Below are positions 48,832 to 58,873 of a stretch of 64,000 nucleotides of DNA, piece by piece. Position 1 is the stretch's first letter. Each line of letters opens with the position of its first letter. The notes below the pieces were generated by a model, which was given only the letters and a program-made list of their open reading frames with translations, was not told where the DNA came from and ran no database searches. Where the stretch lies: assembly GCF_023148685.1 (NCBI RefSeq), contig NZ_JAHXNL010000003.1, positions 62,001 to 126,000 on the forward strand, in the 5' to 3' direction. Origin of the DNA: Georgenia sp. EYE_87 (lineage in GTDB: Bacteria > Actinomycetota > Actinomycetes > Actinomycetales > Actinomycetaceae). A program made the translations under genes and the position numbers.

Positions 48832-51800
48832 GGGATCTCCGTCTCCTCGTGGGCGAGCAGGGGCTCCCACACCCGGCGGGCCAGGACGCCGAGCCGGGTG
48901 CGGTCCTCGGGCCACCACGTCTGCTCGGCCTCGGTGGGCGTGCCGAGGATGTCGGCGAGCGCGGCGCCCTCGCCCCAGCAGATGACGTGGTGCTCGTCGC
49001 TGCGGTCGAAGCCGCCGTTCCACTCACGGGTGGCGTTCTCCAGGGCCATCGCCTCGGAGTCCCCGCCGTACCGGCTGTTCGCGTAGGAGCAGGAGACGGG
49101 GACGGGCATGGGCAGCGGCTCACGGGCGGCGAGGCCGCGCAGGTGCACGAGCTGGTCGAGGAGCTCCCGCGCCTCCTGCTGGGACGGCGCGGCGATCTTG
49201 GAGACGACGGCGCCCGGGCGGTTGTGCTTCGGGCGCCCGATGGTGACCGCGGACCAGTCGCGGCCGGGGTGGCCGGCCGTGAGCGCGAGCGCCTGCACCC
49301 AGGCCCGCAGGCGGTGCTTCGGCCCGAGCCGGGAGAAGACGGTGCGCACCACCGTGGTGCCGTGGACCCCGGGCACGGTGCCGGTGAGGGTGACGCCGGA
49401 GGCGAGCCGGACGGTGAGGTCGACGGCGGTCGCGGGGCCGAGGGCGTAGCTCGCGGCGGCGTCGGCGATCGGGGCGACCCGGGTGTCGACGTCGAGGAGC
49501 GTGGCCCGGCCGAGCTCCTTGGGCGGGACCTCGCCGCGGCGCCACTCGGCGTTGACGGCCTGTCGGTTGTCGACGCCGGCGAGGCGGGCGGCGAGCAGCC
49601 GGTCGCCGATCTGCCAGGTGCCCAGGCCGTCCAGGCTGAGCGGCAGGCGGTCCTCGACGTCCTCGATCTCGCCGGCCAGCGAGAGCTGGAGACGACGGCG
49701 CAGGAACCACTTCACCGGGTGCTCGAGCATGGTGACGAGGTCGTCGACGTCGATGCCGAGCGGGGCCTCCAGGGCGGGGAGCAGCTCGGTGAGGAACGCC
49801 GTCGCCGAGGAGCGTGGTCCGCGGCCCGCCACGGCGGCGCGGTGCGCCACGGCGTCGAAGCTGAACGGGCCGGGGCTGCCGAGCGCCCCGGGGGTGAAGT
49901 TGCGCTCGTCGACCACCTGCAGCGGGTGGTGGACGAGGACGTGCTCGCGGACGGGGCGCCCGTGGTCGGTCTCGGCGGCCGCGTCGAGGGCGTCGAGCAG
50001 CTCGCCGACGGGCACCGCGGGCGGGCGGGCGGCGCCGGTGCGCTCGTCGGCCCCGGAGTAGAGGACGACGAGGTGGTCGGAGGCGGCGGTGACGGCGTCG
50101 AGGAAGAGCTGGCGGTCCTCGCTGCGGCGGTCGCGCTCGCCCAGGCACGGGTCGCGCAGGAGGAGGTTGTCGCCGTCGGCGGAGCTGCCGCGGGGGAAGA
50201 CGCCGTCGTCGACGCCGAGGAGGCAGACCACGCGGTGCGGGACGGCGCGCATGGGCTCCATCGAGCACATGGTCAGGGCGCCGGTGCGGAAGCCCGCGCG
50301 GGTAGGGCGGCCCTCCAGCCGGTTGGCGAGGAGCGCGCGGACGTCCGCCAGGCGCAGCGGGACACCCTCGTGGTCCTCCCCCGAGTCGCGGACGTCGCCC
50401 AGGACCCACCGGGCCTGGACGAGCTGCCAGGAGTCGGTGGGCGTGGTGTCGGCGAGGAGGGTGAGGGCACGGTCGAGGGCGTCGACCCAGTGGCCGAGCG
50501 GGTGGGTGCCGTCGAGGGTGCCGAGGACGTCGGTGAGGCGCGAGAGGAGCTCGGCGAGGCGGCCGGCGAGGTCGATGTCGGTGGAGTCGACGTCGTCCAT
50601 CGGCAGGGCGGGGCCGACGTAGCGGTAGTCCTCCTCGGCCATGGCGGCGCCGAGCAGGATGCGGTCCAGGGCCAGGTCCCAGGTGCCCTGGCGCAGCTGG
50701 GGCAGGCCGAAGCGGGCGCGCCGGCCGAGGTCCTCGCCCCAGTGGACGCCGGCGGCCACCGACCAGTCACGGATGCGGTCGAGGTCGTCGTCGGAGAGGC
50801 GGAAGCGGCGGCGGACCGGCTCGGCGGCGGCGAGGTCGAGCACCTCCGAGGCGGTGACCCGGCCGTCGGCGAGGGTGAGCAGGGAGCTGAGCACGCCCAG
50901 CACGGGGTTGGTGCGGCCGGGCGAGCGGTCGGCGAGGCGCACGCGCAGGGACTGGCCGGGGTGGACCTGGTGGCGGTGGTCCGCGTCGTCGGCGACGAGG
51001 CCGAACGTGGCGGCGACCGTCGGGGCGATCGACTCGATGTCCGGGCACATGACGATGACGTCCCGGGGCTCGAGCGTGGGGTCCTCGGCGAACAGGCCGG
51101 CGAGGACCTCGCGGAGCACCTCGACCTGGCGGGTGCGCCCGTGGCAGGCGTGCACCTGGACGGTGCGGTCGCCGGGTGCCAGGCGGTGGGGCGGCGCGTC
51201 GGGGTCGTCCTGCCGCAGGCGCTGCTGCAGGGCGCCGAGCAGCGTGCCCGCCGGGGCCTCGGCCGGGTGGTGGACGGCCGGGGCGGCCCCCAGGCGGCGC
51301 TGGAGCTCGACGGCGTCCCGCGCCATGGAGGCGAGCATCGGGTGCTCGGCGACGGCGGGCTGGGCGCTGCGCCGGCGCGGCGTCGTCCCGGCCGCGGCGA
51401 CCCGGTCCCACAGCACCGGCGAGGGGTGCGGGAGCCAGAGGTGGACGTCGCGGTGGTCCGCCAGGGCGGTGAGGACGCGAAGCTGGTCCTCGGGCAGGCG
51501 GGTCGGGCCGAAGACGGAGAGGCGGTCGGGCAGGTCGACGACGTCGGGACGCTCGGCGATGGTCCGCAGCGCCTCGGGGAGCCGCTCCCCCGGGCTGGTG
51601 ACGCCGACGTGGTCGCGCAGGCGGCGCCACAGCTGCGGTTGCCAGGCGAGGTCGTCCGGCACAGGGTCACCCGCGCCGTCCTCGTCCAGCCCACGTGCCC
51701 AGGCGTCGATCAGGTCCGGGCGCTGCGAGGCATAGGCGGCGAAGAGGCGGGCGAGGTGGCGGGCCAGGCCGAGCCGGCGGCCGCGGCGGATCTCGTCGTC

Positions 51801-52175
51801 GTCCGCGCCCACGTACCGGGCGAGCGGGGCGGCCCACGCCTCCCCGAGAACGGCGTCGACCACCTCGAGCAGCGGCCAGGTGAGGCGCTCGGCCTGCCAC
51901 GGGTCGTCGTCGCCGCCGAGACCGAGGCTCGCGGTGAGCACGTCACCGACGAGGCGGTGCGGGGAGCCGAAGGTGACGTTCGCGCACACGCCGGGTTCGC
52001 CGTCGGGCCCGGCCCCCAGGTGGTGCGAGAGGCGCTGGGCGAGCCAGCGCTCGACGCCCCGGGTTGGCACGGCGACGACGTCGGGCGCGAAGGGGTCCTC
52101 CGGCGGGTCAGCGAGGAGGGCTGCGAGCGGCGGCACGAGCGCGTCCGCGCGCTCGGAACGGTGCAGGTGCAGCAC
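48828..52175 (-). CDS. recC: Exodeoxyribonuclease V subunit gamma (RecC)
   Basis: A 1115-residue RecC, the inactive helicase-like scaffold that splits strands and scans for Chi. It begins with the family start LHLHRSERADALVPPLAALL and contains VAVPTRGVERWLAQRLSHHL, VIVMCPDIESIAPTVAATF and the region MRAVPHRVVCLLGVDDGVFP. The start is GTG. It is the first gene of the recCBD operon and divergent from ddh across about 150 bases. The Chi sequence used in this lineage cannot be read from the window. Confidence 0.93.
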   Translation of the reverse strand: MLHLHRSERADALVPPLAALLADPPEDPFAPDVVAVPTRGVERWLAQRLSHHLGAGPDGEPGVCANVTFGSPHRLVGDVLTASLGLGGDDDPWQAERLTWPLLEVVDAVLGEAWAAPLARYVGADDDEIRRGRRLGLARHLARLFAAYASQRPDLIDAWARGLDEDGAGDPVPDDLAWQPQLWRRLRDHVGVTSPGERLPEALRTIAERPDVVDLPDRLSVFGPTRLPEDQLRVLTALADHRDVHLWLPHPSPVLWDRVAAAGTTPRRRSAQPAVAEHPMLASMARDAVELQRRLGAAPAVHHPAEAPAGTLLGALQQRLRQDDPDAPPHRLAPGDRTVQVHACHGRTRQVEVLREVLAGLFAEDPTLEPRDVIVMCPDIESIAPTVAATFGLVADDADHRHQVHPGQSLRVRLADRSPGRTNPVLGVLSSLLTLADGRVTASEVLDLAAAEPVRRRFRLSDDDLDRIRDWSVAAGVHWGEDLGRRARFGLPQLRQGTWDLALDRILLGAAMAEEDYRYVGPALPMDDVDSTDIDLAGRLAELLSRLTDVLGTLDGTHPLGHWVDALDRALTLLADTTPTDSWQLVQARWVLGDVRDSGEDHEGVPLRLADVRALLANRLEGRPTRAGFRTGALTMCSMEPMRAVPHRVVCLLGVDDGVFPRGSSADGDNLLLRDPCLGERDRRSEDRQLFLDAVTAASDHLVVLYSGADERTGAARPPAVPVGELLDALDAAAETDHGRPVREHVLVHHPLQVVDERNFTPGALGSPGPFSFDAVAHRAAVAGRGPRSSATAFLTELLPALEAPLGIDVDDLVTMLEHPVKWFLRRRLQLSLAGEIEDVEDRLPLSLDGLGTWQIGDRLLAARLAGVDNRQAVNAEWRRGEVPPKELGRATLLDVDTRVAPIADAAASYALGPATAVDLTVRLASGVTLTGTVPGVHGTTVVRTVFSRLGPKHRLRAWVQALALTAGHPGRDWSAVTIGRPKHNRPGAVVSKIAAPSQQEARELLDQLVHLRGLAAREPLPMPVPVSCSYANSRYGGDSEAMALENATREWNGGFDRSDEHHVICWGEGAALADILGTPTEAEQTWWPEDRTRLGVLARRVWEPLLAHEETEIP

Positions 52176-52323
52176 TGGCGTCCTCCCCCGGGGTGGTCTG
52201 CCGCCACCCTATGACGAGGCACTGACATCGGGCCGGTAGGCGGTCACCCGGAACGCGGCTCCGGCGGTCGGCATACCGTCCCTGGAGGACGTCGGACGGG
52301 AACAGGAAGGCACGGCAGCAGCA

Positions 52324-53310
52324 ATGGGCGAGAAGATCCGCATCGGCATCGTCGGGTACGGCAACCTCGGGCGCGGCGTCGCGCTCGCGGTTCCGCAGAA
52401 CCCGGACATGGAGCTGGTGGGCGTCTTCACCCGCCGCTCCCCCGAGGACATCGACACGCCGGACGCGAGCACGCCGGTCCTGCCGGTCGACGGCCTGACC
52501 GACCGCCGCGACGACGTCGACGTGCTGATCCTGTGCGGCGGGTCGAAGGACGACCTCCCCGAACAGGGGCCGGCGCTGGCCGCGCACTTCAACACCGTCG
52601 ACAGCTTCGACACCCACGCCCGGATCCCGGAGTACTTCGCGGCCGTCGACGCCCCGGCGCGGGCGGGCGGCCGGACGTCGCTGATCTCCGCCGGCTGGGA
52701 CCCAGGGATGTTCTCCCTCAACCGGCTGTACGGCGAGGCGCTGCTGCCGGACGGCGAGACCTACACGTTCTGGGGCAAGGGCCTGAGCCAGGGCCACTCC
52801 GACGCCGTCCGCCGGGTTCCCGGCGTGGCCGCCGGCGTGCAGTACACCGTCCCCTCGCAGGGGGCGATCGACGCCGTCCGCAGCGGGCGGCGGCCCGAGC
52901 TGAGCACCCGGGAGAAGCACCGGCGCGAGTGCTACGTCGTCCTCGAGGATGGCGCCGACGCCGCCGCGGTGGAGGAGGCGATCGTGACGATGCCCCACTA
53001 CTTCGCGGACTACGACACCGTCGTCCACTTCATCAGCGCCGAAGAGCTCCGCCGCGATCACGGTGCGATGCCGCACGGCGGCTTCGTCATCCGCTCCGGG
53101 AACACCGGCGGCGGGCACGCCCAGGTCGTCGAGTATCGGCTGCAGCTGGAGAGCAACCCCGAGTTCACCGCGAGCGTGCTGGTCGCGTTCGCCCGGGCGG
53201 TGCACCGCCTCAACGCCCAGGGGCAGGTGGGCGCCAGGACGGTCTTCGACGTCCCGCCGGGTCTGCTGTCCGAGAGGTCGCCGGAGGAGCTCCGGGCCGA
53301 ACTCCTCTAG
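52324..53310 (+). CDS. ddh: meso-diaminopimelate dehydrogenase
   Basis: A 328-residue NADP-dependent enzyme that reductively aminates tetrahydrodipicolinate to meso-diaminopimelate in one step. The Rossmann loop is IGIVGYGNLGRGVALAV, and substrate-domain landmarks are TSLISAGWDPGMFSLNRLYG, FWGKGLSQGHSDAVRR and MPHGGFVIRSGNTGGGH. Length and sequence fit the Corynebacterium-type enzyme. It offers a shortcut to lysine and cell-wall precursors. Its TAG stop overlaps the TAG of the convergent crotonase gene within the tetranucleotide CTAG. Confidence 0.93.
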   Translation: MGEKIRIGIVGYGNLGRGVALAVPQNPDMELVGVFTRRSPEDIDTPDASTPVLPVDGLTDRRDDVDVLILCGGSKDDLPEQGPALAAHFNTVDSFDTHARIPEYFAAVDAPARAGGRTSLISAGWDPGMFSLNRLYGEALLPDGETYTFWGKGLSQGHSDAVRRVPGVAAGVQYTVPSQGAIDAVRSGRRPELSTREKHRRECYVVLEDGADAAAVEEAIVTMPHYFADYDTVVHFISAEELRRDHGAMPHGGFVIRSGNTGGGHAQVVEYRLQLESNPEFTASVLVAFARAVHRLNAQGQVGARTVFDVPPGLLSERSPEELRAELL

Positions 53311-54092
53311 CGCCGGGCGCCGCGTCTCTCGAGAAAGGCGTCCATCCGCTCGAACTTCGCCTCGGACTCGAACAGCACAGCCTGGGCGATCTGATCAATC
53401 ACCGGGTGGGCCTCGGGCGGCGAGTGGAAAACGCTCTTGGTGATCCGCACCGCCAGCGGGTCCTGCTTCCCGATCCGGTCGGCGAGCGCGTGCGCCGCCG
53501 CGATCAGATCCGCGCTCTCGTGCACCTCGGTAACGAGGTGCAGCGCTCTCGCCTCCTCGGCCCCGAGGACCCTGCCTGCGAGCAGCATCTCCTTGGCCAC
53601 GGCCTCGCCCACGAGCTCGCGCAGGCGCCATGTCGCTCCGGCGGCCGCCATGATGCCCAGGCCGGTCTCCGGGTTGCCGATCTTGACCGCGGGGGTCGCC
53701 AGCCGGAAGTCGGCGGCATATGCCAGCTCGGCACCCCCGCCAAGGACGTATCCGTCCAGGGCGGCGATGACCGGCATCGGCAGGGCCGCGACACGGACGA
53801 AGACGTTGGAGTTGATGCCGCGAAGGGCGTCGGCCCGCCCACGCTCCCGCAGCTGGGCGATGTCCGCACCGGACGCGAAGACCGGACCTGACGGGGAGTC
53901 GCAGCCGGAGATGATGAGGACTCGGGGTTCTCGCTCGAGCGCGTCGCACACCTCGTGCAGCTCGTCCACCATCTGCTGATCGATCGCGTTACGCACCTCT
54001 GGCCGGTTCAGGCTGACGTGGACGCGCGGCGCCTGGCCCTCTCTGGCGGCAGACTCCTCGACGAGGAGGGTCTCGAACGACTCGCCGAGCAT
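53307..54092 (-). CDS. Enoyl-CoA hydratase/isomerase family protein
   Basis: A 261-residue crotonase. The oxyanion-hole loops are VFASGADIAQL and DGYVLGGGAELAYAADFRLA; the catalytic-acid segment KIGNPETGLGIMAAAGATWRL keeps the first Glu (PET), while the second canonical Glu region reads AAAGATW. It hydrates or isomerises an enoyl-CoA in beta-oxidation. The ATG shares one base with the thiolase stop (TGATG), so the two are translated together. An upstream frame extension overlaps the thiolase and is rejected. Confidence 0.88.
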   Translation of the reverse strand: MLGESFETLLVEESAAREGQAPRVHVSLNRPEVRNAIDQQMVDELHEVCDALEREPRVLIISGCDSPSGPVFASGADIAQLRERGRADALRGINSNVFVRVAALPMPVIAALDGYVLGGGAELAYAADFRLATPAVKIGNPETGLGIMAAAGATWRLRELVGEAVAKEMLLAGRVLGAEEARALHLVTEVHESADLIAAAHALADRIGKQDPLAVRITKSVFHSPPEAHPVIDQIAQAVLFESEAKFERMDAFLERRGARR

Positions 54093-55306
54093 CAGACTGC
54101 CTCCAGCGCCAGCGACGCACCCTGGCCGACGCCGACGCACATGGTGGCCAGACCCCGTGAGGCGTTCTCGCGCTCCATACGGCCCAGCAGCGTGACGACG
54201 ATCCGGCATCCGCTCGAGCCGAGGGGGTGCCCCAGCGCGATGGCGCCGCCGTCACGGTTGGTGATCTCCTCGTCGAGACCGAGCTCGCGCATGACGGCGA
54301 GGGACTGACTGGCGAACGCCTCGTTGAGCTCCACCGCCTGCAGGTCGTCGAGGGCCCAGCCGATCCGGTCCAGCAGCTTCCGTGTCGCCGGCACCGGGCC
54401 CATGCCCATGATCTCGGGGGCGACGCCGGCGGAGGCTCCGCCGACTACGCGCGCCCGCGGCGTGAGCCCGTACCGCTCCACGGCGGACTCGGAGGCGACG
54501 ATGACGGCGGAGGCTCCGTCGTTGAGGGAGCTCGAGTTGCCGGCGGTGACGACGCCGTCCTTCTTGATGATTGGCCGTAGGCCGGCGAGCACCTCCGGAC
54601 TGGTGCCGGGTCGCGGACCTTCGTCGACCTCGACGACGGTCGCACCCTTGCGGCCCTTGACCGTCACGGGGGCGATCTCGTCAGAGAAGCGGCCCGCAGC
54701 GATCGCCTCGAGGGCGCGGGCGTGGGAACGGGCGGCAAAGGCGTCGGCATCCTCACGGCTGATCCCGTACCGCTCGGCAACCTCTTCTGCGGTTTCGGGC
54801 ATGGAGAACGTCATCCGCCCCTCCCGGGAGAGGTCCCCGCCCGAGGTGAAGCGCTCGTTCACGAAGCGCCAGCCCAGCGAGCTGTCGAACATCTCCCCCG
54901 GCTTGGCGTACGCCTTCTCCGGCTTTGCCAGCACCCACGGGGCGCGACTCATGGACTCCACGCCACCGGCCACCACGACGTCCGCCTCGCCTGCCTTGAT
55001 CATCTGCGAGGCCTGGGCGATGGCGCTCAGGCCCGAGGCACACAGCCGGTTCACCGTGATCCCGGGGACGTGGTCGGGGAAGCCGGCGAGGAGGGCCGCG
55101 AGCCGCGCGACGTTGCGGTTCTCCTCCCCAGCGCCGTTGGCGTTACCGAGAATCACCTCGTCCACCGCGCCGGCGTCGAGACCCGCACGCTCGATCGTCG
55201 CGGTCAGCGTCAGCGCGGCGAGGTCGTCCGGCCTGACGCCCGCCAGCGCCCCTCCGTAACGCCCCACCGGCGTCCGTGCTCCTCCGACAAGAAATGCCTC
55301 GGTCAC
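54092..55306 (-). CDS. Acetyl-CoA C-acyltransferase (PaaJ/PcaF-like thiolase)
   Basis: A 404-residue degradative thiolase. The acylated Cys is in NRLCASGLSAIAQA, the other active-site residues in VELNEAFASQ, GGAIALGHPLGSSGCRI and MCVGVGQGASLALE. The N-terminal ARTPVGRYGGALAGVRPDDL resembles 3-oxoadipyl-CoA thiolases, which release acetyl-CoA from dicarboxylic intermediates of aromatic or adipate degradation. The GTG at 55306 has AAAAGGAGACAG as a strong ribosome site. It is divergent from the 3-hydroxyacyl-CoA dehydrogenase gene, and the shared gap contains an IclR-type site. Confidence 0.9.
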   Translation of the reverse strand: MTEAFLVGGARTPVGRYGGALAGVRPDDLAALTLTATIERAGLDAGAVDEVILGNANGAGEENRNVARLAALLAGFPDHVPGITVNRLCASGLSAIAQASQMIKAGEADVVVAGGVESMSRAPWVLAKPEKAYAKPGEMFDSSLGWRFVNERFTSGGDLSREGRMTFSMPETAEEVAERYGISREDADAFAARSHARALEAIAAGRFSDEIAPVTVKGRKGATVVEVDEGPRPGTSPEVLAGLRPIIKKDGVVTAGNSSSLNDGASAVIVASESAVERYGLTPRARVVGGASAGVAPEIMGMGPVPATRKLLDRIGWALDDLQAVELNEAFASQSLAVMRELGLDEEITNRDGGAIALGHPLGSSGCRIVVTLLGRMERENASRGLATMCVGVGQGASLALEAV

Positions 55307-55475
55307 ATCTGTCTCCTTTTCTCGGCAAATTTCTGGCGAATCGCGGGCGTTCAAGTGTTTCGAATTCAGTCCCGGAGCTGGCCGGCCCCACAATCCACGC
55401 ACTTCTTTGCTCCCAGTAGGTTACTGACCTCAAAGCCATTCCGTGCACCGCGGGAGCAGATTGCTTTTCCATCTG

Positions 55476-55492
55476 GCGAAACAGCGTTCCGT
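55476..55492. promoter_or_regulatory. IclR-type operator, copy 1
   Basis: GCGAAACAGCGTTCCGT lies in the 297-base divergent gap between the thiolase and hydroxyacyl-CoA dehydrogenase genes. It shares the 14 defined bases of GCGAAACAnnnTTCCGT with the site at 59649-59665 next to the IclR gene. Confidence 0.65.
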
Positions 55493-55603
55493 GGTTTCTC
55501 CTTGTCGCCTCGACGCACCTGGAATTAGGTTTCTGGAGCGGGCCAGCACATGGCGAGGCCCAGAACTGTCCAAGAGGTCCGGAACAGCAGGGAGGCTGCG
55601 CGG

Positions 55604-57112
55604 ATGCAGGTAGGAATCGTGGGTGCCGGCGCGATGGGTAGCGGCATCGGACGGGTCGCCGCAGCGGCAGGTCATGCGGTGCTGCTCCACGACGTCCGCC
55701 CCGGGGCCGCGCAGGAAGCGATCGGCAGGATCGGCGCGAGCATCGAGCGTCAGGTCGCCAAGGGCGGCACGACCACCGAGGACGCGCGAGCAATTCTCGA
55801 ACGTCTCACGGTCGCTGGTTCCGTCGAGGACCTGTCCGGCTGCGACCTGGTGGTCGAGGCGGTCGTCGAGGACCTCGCCGTCAAGCAGGCGCTCTTCGCC
55901 GAGCTCGAGAGCGTGGTCGGACCCGACTGCATCCTCGCGACCAACACCTCCTCGCTCAGTGTCGGGGCCGTCTTCCGGAACGCGTCGCGCCCCGGACGGA
56001 CCGTGGGGATGCACTTCTTCAACCCCGCCCACGTCATGAAGCTCGTCGAGGTGATCCCCGGGCCGCGGACCGACCAGCGGACGCTCGCCACCGCCGTGAC
56101 CTTTGCCGAGGGGGTGGGGAAGACACCAATCCTCGCCCGCGACACCCCGGGCTTCATCGTCAACCTCGCCGGCCGCGCCTACACCACGGAAGCCCTGGCC
56201 GTCGTCAACGAGGGCGTCGCGTCGCCGGCGCAGGTCGACCGCGTGATGAAGGAGGGCTTCGGCTTCCCGCTCGGCCCCTTCGCACTGATGGACCTGACCG
56301 GCATCGATGTCAACTACCCGGTCACCGAGAACATCTTCGAGCACAACTTCGCCGACCCGAAGCTGCGTTCGACCTGGGAGCACCGCTACCTGTTCGAGGC
56401 GGGACTCCTCGGGCAGAAGACGGGGCAGGGCTTCTACAGCTACCCCGGCGACACTCCCCCTGCACGTACCAGCGGTGCTCCGGCCGACGCCGCGACCGTC
56501 GTGCTGACCACCGGGGCCGACCGCTCCCTGCTCGAGTTCTGCGCACGAGCGGGCCTCACCGTGGTGGACGACGACGGAACCTCCCCCGTGCTGCTGGCGC
56601 CGCTCGGCGAGGACTGCACCAGCGCCGCCTGCCGTGCGGGCGTCGACCCCAGACGGGCGGTCGCCGTCGACCTCGCCTTCGGCGTCCGAGACGTGGTGAC
56701 GCTCATGGTGCCGCCGGGCGCGGACCCTGCGGTCGTCTCCACGCTCCGCGGCCAGATCGAGAGCGCGAGCTCCGTCGAGGTCATCAACGACTCACCCGGG
56801 TTCATCGCGCAGCGCATCCTGGCCGCCGTCGTGAACCTCGGCTCCGAGATGGCGCAACGCGGCGTCGCCGCCCCGGCCGACATCGACACCGCCGTACGGC
56901 TTGGCCTGCGGTATCCCGCCGGCCCGCTGGCTCTGGCGGACGAGCACGGACCGCGGGTCTTCACCGAGATCTTGGACGGTATCCACCGGACCACGCAGGA
57001 TGCTCGGTACCGAGCCAGTCACTGGCTGCGACGGCGCGCCGCCGCGGACCTCCCGATCCATCACCCTGACGTGGTGGCCGCTCGCACGAGCCTGGCCGCC
57101 GTAACCGACTGA
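55604..57112 (+). CDS. 3-hydroxyacyl-CoA dehydrogenase (PaaH-like)
   Basis: A 502-residue NAD-dependent dehydrogenase. The Rossmann loop is [20 protein letters not shown]; catalytic His is in [18 protein letters not shown] and the Ser/Asn region in [14 protein letters not shown] first 3HCDH C-terminal domain ([18 protein letters not shown]) is followed by a second, partly degenerate one ([20 protein letters not shown]), the two-domain layout of PaaH/PaaC proteins of about 475-500 aa. It oxidises a 3-hydroxyacyl-CoA before thiolysis. ATG at 55604 starts the Rossmann strand and follows GGGAGG. Confidence 0.92.
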   Translation: MQVGIVGAGAMGSGIGRVAAAAGHAVLLHDVRPGAAQEAIGRIGASIERQVAKGGTTTEDARAILERLTVAGSVEDLSGCDLVVEAVVEDLAVKQALFAELESVVGPDCILATNTSSLSVGAVFRNASRPGRTVGMHFFNPAHVMKLVEVIPGPRTDQRTLATAVTFAEGVGKTPILARDTPGFIVNLAGRAYTTEALAVVNEGVASPAQVDRVMKEGFGFPLGPFALMDLTGIDVNYPVTENIFEHNFADPKLRSTWEHRYLFEAGLLGQKTGQGFYSYPGDTPPARTSGAPADAATVVLTTGADRSLLEFCARAGLTVVDDDGTSPVLLAPLGEDCTSAACRAGVDPRRAVAVDLAFGVRDVVTLMVPPGADPAVVSTLRGQIESASSVEVINDSPGFIAQRILAAVVNLGSEMAQRGVAAPADIDTAVRLGLRYPAGPLALADEHGPRVFTEILDGIHRTTQDARYRASHWLRRRAAADLPIHHPDVVAARTSLAAVTD

Positions 57113-57125
57113 GGAGCGCACCAAC

Positions 57126-57941
57126 ATGAGCATGTACGACCGGTACGAGCACCTGCTGACCGAGTTCGTCGAGCCCGGGATCCTCCGGGTGACGATGCAC
57201 AGCCCCGGCCGTCTTAACGCCGCACACGCCGGTATGCACCGGGAGCTGGCGAACATCTGGCGGGACATCGACGAGGACCCGGAGGTTGACGTCGCCATCC
57301 TCACCGGGTCCAACGGCGTCTTCTCGGCCGGCGGGGACCTCGACCTCGTCAAGGAGATGTCGGAGGACTTCGCCGTGCTGTCCCGCGTGTGGAAGGAGGC
57401 CAAGGACCTCGTCTACAACGTCATCAACTGCTCCAAGCCGATCGTGTCGGCGATGGAGGGCCCCGCCGTCGGCGCGGGCCTCGCCGCGGGACTCCTGGCG
57501 GACATCTCGATCGCCGCCAAGGACGCGCGGATCATCGACGGTCACACGCGCCTCGGGGTCGCGGCCGGCGACCACGCCGCCATCGTCTGGCCGCTGCTGT
57601 GCGGCATGGCCAAGGCCAAGTATCACCTGCTGCTCTGCGAGAAGGTCCTCGGCGAGGAGGCCGAGCGCATGGGCCTGGTGTCGCTGTCGGTGGACGCCGA
57701 CCAGGTTCAGGACACCGCGCTGGACGTGGCCCGGAAGCTCCGGGACGGCTCACCCACCGCGATCCGGTGGACCAAGTACGCCCTGAACAACTGGCTGCGC
57801 ATGGCAGGGCCGACGTTCGACTCCTCCCTCGCGCTGGAGTTCCTCGGGTTCAACGGTCCGGACGTGCGCGAGGGCCGGCAGGCGGTCGTAGAGAAGCGGC
57901 GCCCGACCTTCGAGGGCGCCCGCGCCTCCGCGGAGGGGTGA
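57126..57941 (+). CDS. Enoyl-CoA hydratase/isomerase family protein (atypical active site)
   Basis: A 271-residue crotonase. The oxyanion loops [14 protein letters not shown] and [20 protein letters not shown] are intact, but the segment that normally carries the catalytic glutamates reads [20 protein letters not shown]: Thr replaces the first Glu and Asp follows. This points to an isomerase, decarboxylase or other crotonase chemistry rather than plain hydration. It follows the dehydrogenase gene by 13 bases (AGGAGCGCACC ribosome-site region) and precedes a canonical crotonase, so the operon encodes two different activities of the fold. Confidence 0.85.
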   Translation: MSMYDRYEHLLTEFVEPGILRVTMHSPGRLNAAHAGMHRELANIWRDIDEDPEVDVAILTGSNGVFSAGGDLDLVKEMSEDFAVLSRVWKEAKDLVYNVINCSKPIVSAMEGPAVGAGLAAGLLADISIAAKDARIIDGHTRLGVAAGDHAAIVWPLLCGMAKAKYHLLLCEKVLGEEAERMGLVSLSVDADQVQDTALDVARKLRDGSPTAIRWTKYALNNWLRMAGPTFDSSLALEFLGFNGPDVREGRQAVVEKRRPTFEGARASAEG

Positions 57942-57946
57942 GGCAC

Positions 57947-58807
57947 GTGGCATTCTCGACCGATCAGCACGCCGGCCACCGCGGCCAGGCGGGGATCGAC
58001 AGCGGCACGGGCCGCTCCTGGACGGTCGTCGGTCCTGACTTCAGGATCGAGGTCAGCGAACCCGCGGCCGGCGTGGCCCTTGTCCGGATGGACCGCCCGG
58101 GGGCACGAAACGCACTCAGCATGCCCCTGCGGCAGCGTCTGGCCGAGACGTTCGACCGTCTGGCCGAGGACGACGGCGTGCGTGCGGTGGTGCTGACCGG
58201 CACCACCGCGGCGTTCGCCGCCGGGGCGGACGTCAGGAGCATGCAGGGCGTGGACCCGGTGGAGATGTACCGCCGCCACACGGAGAAGCTGTGGGCCGCG
58301 GTGGGCAGCTTCCCGCGCCCCGTCATCGCCGCCGTCAACGGCTACGCCCTCGGCGGCGGGCTCGAGCTGGCGATGAACGCCGACATCATCGTCGCCGGCA
58401 CGTCGGCAAAGCTCGGGCAGCCGGAGGTGAAGCTGGGCATCATGCCCGGAGCGGGAGGGACACAGCGACTCCTGCGCGCGGTCGGGAAGTTCCATGCCAT
58501 GCGCCTTTGCCTGACCGGCGAGATCATCACTGCGGCCGACGCCGAGCGAATGGGCCTGGTCTCCGAGGTGGTCGACGACGACGTCGTCGAGTCTCGGTCT
58601 GTCGAGATGGCCGCCGGCCTCGCCCAGCTGCCGGTCCTCGCCCTCGAGCACATCAAGGAGGTCATCACGCTCGGGGCCGACGCGCCGCTCGAGGCCGCGC
58701 TGGGCCTGGAACGCAAGGCGTTACAGGTCCTGTTCGCCTCCCGCGACAAGGAGGAGGGGATGGCAGCGTTCGTCGAGCGGCGGCAACCCGCGTTCGAGGG
58801 GCGCTGA
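57947..58807 (+). CDS. Enoyl-CoA hydratase (PaaF-like crotonase)
   Basis: A 286-residue crotonase with complete hydratase signatures: [34 protein letters not shown] (seen as [18 protein letters not shown]), [20 protein letters not shown] with the catalytic Glu of PEV. It would hydrate a 2-enoyl-CoA. The GTG start lies 5 bases after the previous stop with GGAGGGG upstream; the first 35 residues are variable. It closes the three-gene operon that begins with the hydroxyacyl-CoA dehydrogenase. A 10-base direct repeat, GACCACGAGC, follows within the convergent gap to the IclR gene. Confidence 0.88.
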   Translation: MAFSTDQHAGHRGQAGIDSGTGRSWTVVGPDFRIEVSEPAAGVALVRMDRPGARNALSMPLRQRLAETFDRLAEDDGVRAVVLTGTTAAFAAGADVRSMQGVDPVEMYRRHTEKLWAAVGSFPRPVIAAVNGYALGGGLELAMNADIIVAGTSAKLGQPEVKLGIMPGAGGTQRLLRAVGKFHAMRLCLTGEIITAADAERMGLVSEVVDDDVVESRSVEMAAGLAQLPVLALEHIKEVITLGADAPLEAALGLERKALQVLFASRDKEEGMAAFVERRQPAFEGR

Positions 58808-58873
58808 CCACGAGCAGTCTTGAGGGCGATGACCACGAGCGCGCGGGCCGCGATGCCGCGACCCGGCCGCCGA